Shown one piece after another: positions 7,901 through 9,843 of a DNA stretch of 9,843 bases. Position 1 is the stretch's first letter; every line of letters starts with the position of its first letter. The notes under the pieces were generated by a model. It did no database searches. It was given only the letters and a program-made list of their open reading frames with translations, and was not told the origin of the DNA. The translations under genes were made by a program, and so were the position numbers. Source of the stretch: Candidatus Glassiibacteriota bacterium (GTDB lineage: Bacteria > Gemmatimonadota > Glassbacteria > GWA2-58-10); the NCBI GenBank assembly GCA_016934095.1, contig JAFGTO010000224.1:1-9843 (forward strand), given 5' to 3'.

Positions 7901-8659
7901 TTCGGAGGCTTTACCAACCTGCCTGAAATGGATCCGCATCGGCTGCGGCCGGTGGATGCTGCCCGAGGCCCTGACTTGCAGAGAATCTCCGCGCAGGACA
8001 GCGACACTGCCCGGATGAACCGTGATCCGGAAGCTGCGCTCCTGCTCCAGTATCAGCAGCGGGTTGGCGTACTTATGGAAAATTCCGGAGAACCCGGCCG
8101 GGTCGTAGAGGGCGGTCGCTGCCAGCACTGCAGCCAGCGCGGCAGCCAGGAGCCTTTCCAGGCGCAGCCTCCGTCCCTGCCCGGCACAGACAAAGTCCGC
8201 CATGCGACGGACAAAGCCCCTGTCGCTCACCAGGGATGCCGCCTGGGCCACGGCCGCCCGGAGCAGCTCATCCGAATAGAGCGGGTTTTTTTCGGCGGCC
8301 CCGGACATCCGGCACAGCTCTACTGCGGATTCCAGTCGGTTCTTGAACTCCGGGAATTTTTCATCACAGGCCCTGGCTACTTTACCCAGGCCGGCGAATC
8401 TGGCCGCGGTTGTCGCCACTCCGACGGCGGCGAGCAGAAGCAGCACCAGCCCGGAAAACAGCAGCGCCGCGATCCGCAGCCACGCAGGCAGGTAAAAGTT
8501 CATCTCTACAGCGTAGAGGGCCAGGCAGACAACCAGGCCGGCAATCAGCACCCGTACCGCAGTCTGCTCTATCAGCAGACGCCAGATACGCCTGCGGGCC
8601 TCAAGCAGCGCACCCAGCACCCGTGCAGAACCGTTATCCCTGTATGCCTTGTCCGCCAA
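4997..8659 (-). CDS. Very large DUF4175-like envelope protein
   Basis: The 1220-residue protein has two N-terminal membrane helices (about 34-52 and 60-82). A cytoplasmic helical loop follows, then a third helix (about 168-185), so the rest is predicted periplasmic. Residues about 205-520 are beta-rich and look like several Ig-like units, for example FRITVHPGSVAVLRGDSLQV and LYLYPAYTGLPPYE. Residues about 524-700 are Gln/Glu-rich heptads of a long coiled coil. Residues 705-780 form a Pro/Ala/Ser/Glu-rich linker of low complexity. Further helical segments (781-1090) and a conserved-looking C-terminus (SYPESFERLIRAYYELL, 1194-1210) end it. The N-terminal layout and C-terminal helix fit DUF4175, a family without known activity. 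The TTG start is supported by a good ribosome site. Many long opposite-strand frames here are shadows of its biased codon use. The upstream gene on the same strand is DUF4159, a family known to occur near DUF4175. Confidence 0.85.
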   Translation of the reverse strand: MADKAYRDNGSARVLGALLEARRRIWRLLIEQTAVRVLIAGLVVCLALYAVEMNFYLPAWLRIAALLFSGLVLLLLAAVGVATTAARFAGLGKVARACDEKFPEFKNRLESAVELCRMSGAAEKNPLYSDELLRAAVAQAASLVSDRGFVRRMADFVCAGQGRRLRLERLLAAALAAVLAATALYDPAGFSGIFHKYANPLLILEQERSFRITVHPGSVAVLRGDSLQVRASGSIHRPQPMRIHFRQVGKASENIVMQTAPGRRLEYTFTFRGLENDLQYCIQQGDAFTDTFEVTVTSNPFVTELRLLYLYPAYTGLPPYETSRDRAIQALKGSRVVLTGKSSNVLRTGRLVLNGDSLRNMTLSAGRAFTDTITLVRDGSYRIRLEDCWGLTNSDTLAYPVTVIQDEYPRIALRFPEAEAQLDESMQQGLIFELSDDFGVSKVRLVYHKESATGTAAEEKSRNVAVYRSVQAYRVDQYLWDLKELSLLPQESVLYRLEAFDNDNVSGPKSTSTQEFRIRFPSLQEIFEREQQSQEEITRQLEELEDQGRRLQDEITRISDALKREQQMDWEQGQQLDQAIAGQQQVAQQLEELSDQLESSIRQLDRQEMLSTEVIRKLQQVHELMDQVATEELKRLMEQIQGAIDNLDQKTLSQAMEQFNFSQEKFMEKLDKTISLLEKLKLEQQMDYLVSLSSELAQQSAALLDSTAACLGEPLPSAQPDSAVSSAGVPADSTGHQAEQGEKPGEEKPASEPAAQDTAAGAAGQTVPGTEKEALSEPEADKLSGTAEELGEQTDELFEHISRTSEQMEQAGEKTLAEKLARESSQPAQDQLDRLWNEVGNNFKEGQLREAMAPQRRVSDEMRGLRDRLKEYSEQLKEKWKQQVAQAMESAFDDLAYLSARQEEIALEVAEEPDINHPDVLRYADRQLEVSEGLESVWKALLEAASDNFFISSRLLAYLQVSVERSGKAFEVLGAEKRNKQPAAESTKGTLASINAALLTLLNDSRMMQQSESGMGFDQMLNQLEQLAERQENLNQQMQGLSSMTTPGQDGDPLMSSKGGESPFPGDLMNLIRRMAAEQKAIRDQMAELAEKMSGRKDLPGSSLEGMVKEADEVVEDLLKRGVSRETLNRQRRILDRLLDAQRSIQQRDTGRKRKSETAGEYDILPPPALARELMERSAGDDELKIRLERWKGSYPESFERLIRAYYELLNAKKVENDLR

Positions 8660-8667
8660 AAGGCTGG

Positions 8668-8674
8668 TCCTTTC
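8668..8674 (-). promoter_or_regulatory. Ribosome binding site deciding a TTG start (DUF4175 gene)
   Basis: The minus strand reads GAAAGGA here, eight bases before the TTG at 8659. The spacing is near ideal. No ATG lies nearby in frame, and the predicted membrane helices follow soon after, so TTG is the most likely start. Confidence 0.65.
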
Positions 8675-8731
8675 TAACCATATTAATCATGTTAGCTGAA
8701 AAATGCTTTAAAACGGCCCTGTGATTGCCCA

Positions 8732-8781
8732 GCAGCCACCTGAGCGCAGGCCGCAGGCTGCGAAAACAGGGGCCGCTGTTT
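8732..8781. repeat. Two adjacent hairpins
   Basis: GCAGCC (8732-8737) pairs with GGCTGC (8756-8761), and the enclosed CCTG (8739-8742) pairs with CAGG (8747-8750), giving a nested stem. Two bases later AAACAG (8764-8769) pairs with CTGTTT (8776-8781) around a six-base GC loop. Neither is followed by a T-run. They lie about 70-120 bases upstream of the DUF4175 start on that gene's strand. Confidence 0.45.
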
Positions 8782-8853
8782 GAGCTGCAACAAAAGAGCG
8801 TTAAACATACTCGTATGCCACTGTTTTAGGTAGAAATATCAAATCGCGGTCAT

Positions 8854-8885
8854 GCCTTCGCGAGCCTTTAAAGGCGAGCGCAGGC
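8854..8885. repeat. 32-base imperfect palindrome centred on GCCTTTAAAGGC
   Basis: The core GCCTTTAAAGGC (8864-8875) is a perfect 12-base palindrome. The two 16-base arms (8854-8869 and 8870-8885) match at 13 of 16 positions when one is reverse-complemented. The symmetry around an AT centre could suit a dimeric DNA-binding protein or a cruciform or hairpin. Its function is unknown. Confidence 0.5.
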
Positions 8886-8976
8886 GGGCAACAACTAAGC
8901 GTGTGGAAAGCACTTATACACCATGTTTATATTACTCTAAGGACCAGGGCGAGTTGCGGCCCCGAGAAGATTTTTG

Positions 8977-9002
8977 CTGCTTTTGATCGACTGCAAAAGC
9001 AG
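8977..9002. repeat. 9-bp inverted repeat CTGCTTTTG/CAAAAGCAG
   Basis: The arms 8977-8985 and 8994-9002 are perfectly complementary around an eight-base loop. The stem can extend by four A-T pairs (8972-8975 with 9003-9006) if G8976 bulges out. A shorter alternative hairpin, CTGC-AAAA-GCAG (8991-9002), competes with it. The flanking T and A tracts are on the wrong sides for a classical terminator on either strand, though the structure could still end the DUF4159 transcript. Confidence 0.5.
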
Positions 9003-9196
9003 AAAATAAATTCCTTCTTCCCCATTGTGCTTAAACTCAATTTTATGAATCCCTAGAATCATTAAATCCTGTACAGCCTGTTAAAGGCAAAGTTGCCTCG
9101 AGGTACTCACTCGAACCGGTGAATATTTTTCCAGCTTAAGGGCGAATAAATATTTCTGCCTCCGGAGGGTTCGGGGGAACCGGTGTACGATTCAGG

Positions 9197-9843
9197 TTAA
9201 CGGCCCGTGAGGGCGAAGACAAAGATATTGACTCCCATCTTCAGGGCCTGCATCCTGGTTTCCTCGGGGTCCTGGTGCACCTCGGGGTCTTCCCAGCCGT
9301 CGCCCAGGTCGGTGTTCAGGCTGTAAAAGACCAGCAGCCTGCCCTTGGAAAAAATACCCAATCCCAGCGGCGGCCCTCCATCGTGCTCGTGGATCTTGGG
9401 CAGTCCCCGGGGGAACTCGAAAACACTGTGATAGATCGGGAAATCAAAAGGCATCTCCACCAGCTCTGCCTCCGGAAAGACTTTTTTCATCTCGCGGCGG
9501 AAGCTTTGGTCCATGCCGTAGTTGTCATCGGCATGCAGGAACCCTCCGGCATCCAGGTACCTGCGCAGGGCCTTCACTTCCTGGTCGTCGAGCTTGATAT
9601 TGCCGTGGCCGTTTAGGTAAAGGTACGGATAATTGAATAAGTCCGGGCTCTTGAGGCTGACCTGCACTTCCTGGTTATCCACCGGCAGCCCGGTATAGCG
9701 GCGGATCGCCTCCAGCAGGTTCGGCAGAGAGGAAGGGTTCGAATACCAGTCTCCTCCGCCTTCGTAAATTACCCGGGCGATAGTGATTTTCCCGTTGCCT
9801 GCCGCCCGCAGCCCCGGTGCCGACAGGCACAAGCCTGCAGCCA
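9197..9843 (-). CDS. DUF4159 family exported protein (5' end outside window)
   Basis: The readable part has about 215 residues; the frame is still open at the right edge, so the true start lies beyond it. A TTG at 9832 is only an internal possibility. The first visible residues (AAGLCLSAPGLRAAG) look like the end of a signal peptide with cleavage near the LRAA stretch. The mature part then matches DUF4159. Counting from the TTG, these are ARVIYEGGGDWY (19-30), YPYLYLNGHG (68-77), LRRYLDAGGFLHADDNYG (89-106), FPIYHSVFEFP (131-141), and a C-terminal MGVNIFVFALTG (199-210). The fold is thought to resemble glutamine-amidotransferase/ThuA-like domains; no catalytic activity is established for the family. 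The protein likely acts in the periplasm. The DUF4175 gene follows on the same strand but 537 bases away, so they may or may not share a transcript. Confidence 0.85.
   Translation of the reverse strand, partial: AAGLCLSAPGLRAAGNGKITIARVIYEGGGDWYSNPSSLPNLLEAIRRYTGLPVDNQEVQVSLKSPDLFNYPYLYLNGHGNIKLDDQEVKALRRYLDAGGFLHADDNYGMDQSFRREMKKVFPEAELVEMPFDFPIYHSVFEFPRGLPKIHEHDGGPPLGLGIFSKGRLLVFYSLNTDLGDGWEDPEVHQDPEETRMQALKMGVNIFVFALTGR

Larger units (their letters stand above)
8660..9196. other. 537-bp gene-free region rich in inverted repeats
   Basis: No open frame of useful length covers this stretch on either strand, and stops are frequent. It is more AT-rich than the genes beside it, particularly at 8820-9140. 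Several inverted repeats are visible. A nested stem at 8732-8761 pairs GCAGCC with GGCTGC and, inside it, CCTG with CAGG. AAACAG/CTGTTT pairs at 8764-8781. There is an imperfect 32-base palindrome at 8854-8885 and a 9-bp stem at 8977-9002. AGGCAA/TTGCCT pairs at 9085-9098, and GGTTC/GAACC at 9168-9181. GAACCGGTG also occurs twice as a direct repeat (9113-9121 and 9177-9185). The region should hold the end of the DUF4159 transcript and perhaps a promoter or leader for DUF4175. I found no convincing -35/-10 pair, known riboswitch or tRNA. Confidence 0.6.

Noticed and set aside
7823..8677. 284-residue plus-strand open frame near the DUF4175 start
   Set aside because: It is antisense to the N-terminal membrane helices and beta domain. 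It has abundant Gly, Arg, Gln and Pro and no recognisable motif.
8977..9006. Intrinsic terminator for the DUF4159 gene
   Set aside because: The stem is good, but the tracts after it read AAAA on both transcribed strands, not U-rich, so a canonical terminator is not supported.
8660..9196. Hidden or frameshifted gene, tRNA or known riboswitch
   Set aside because: Stops are frequent in all frames, and I could match no cloverleaf, CCA end or known riboswitch core. Direct or inverted repeats consistent with an insertion-sequence end were also not found.
1..9843. CRISPR array, transposase or defence genes
   Set aside because: No regularly spaced repeats, no transposase motifs and no nuclease or defence domains were seen among the coding regions.

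Overview
The window looks like a chromosomal segment of a Gram-negative, probably motile bacterium. The evidence is a MotB-type stator protein with a peptidoglycan-binding domain, plus several proteins predicted to be exported or membrane-anchored with large periplasmic parts. The envelope families seen (DUF1573, DUF4159, DUF4175) and the use of TTG starts would suit a poorly studied lineage such as the FCB group or a related candidate phylum. That placement is a guess; the sequence holds no rRNA or other phylogenetic marker.

Layout: (1) 1-821 is comparatively AT-rich and carries one small four-segment membrane protein (+). It is followed by a 261-bp convergent gap with a perfect CAGGCCTG hairpin. 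(2) 822-3317 is a three-gene minus-strand cluster, read as cyclic-nucleotide-binding regulator, then motB, then a duplicated zinc-ribbon membrane protein. motA is not next to motB. (3) 3318-3519 is a divergent promoter region with a good sigma70-like promoter in each direction and a stem-loop in the leader of the regulator gene. (4) 3520-4933 is a tightly coupled plus-strand pair: a membrane-anchored TPR protein and an exported DUF1573 protein, one base apart. (5) 4997-8659 (minus) is a 1220-residue DUF4175-like envelope protein with three membrane segments, beta-rich periplasmic domains and long coiled coils. (6) 8660-9196 is a 537-bp gene-free region rich in inverted repeats. (7) 9197-9843 (minus) is a DUF4159 protein with a signal peptide, whose 5' end lies outside the window.

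How they may work together: DUF4159 and DUF4175 proteins are known to occur near MoxR-type ATPase, DUF58 and BatA/VWA genes. The right part is therefore probably the end of such an envelope-associated cluster, whose ATPase and VWA genes would lie beyond position 9843. The left cluster suggests that a nucleotide-responsive regulator is co-expressed with a stator subunit. No complete, clearly new system is evident. The best leads are the regulator-motB-zinc-ribbon cluster, the structured 537-bp gap and the very long DUF4175-like protein.
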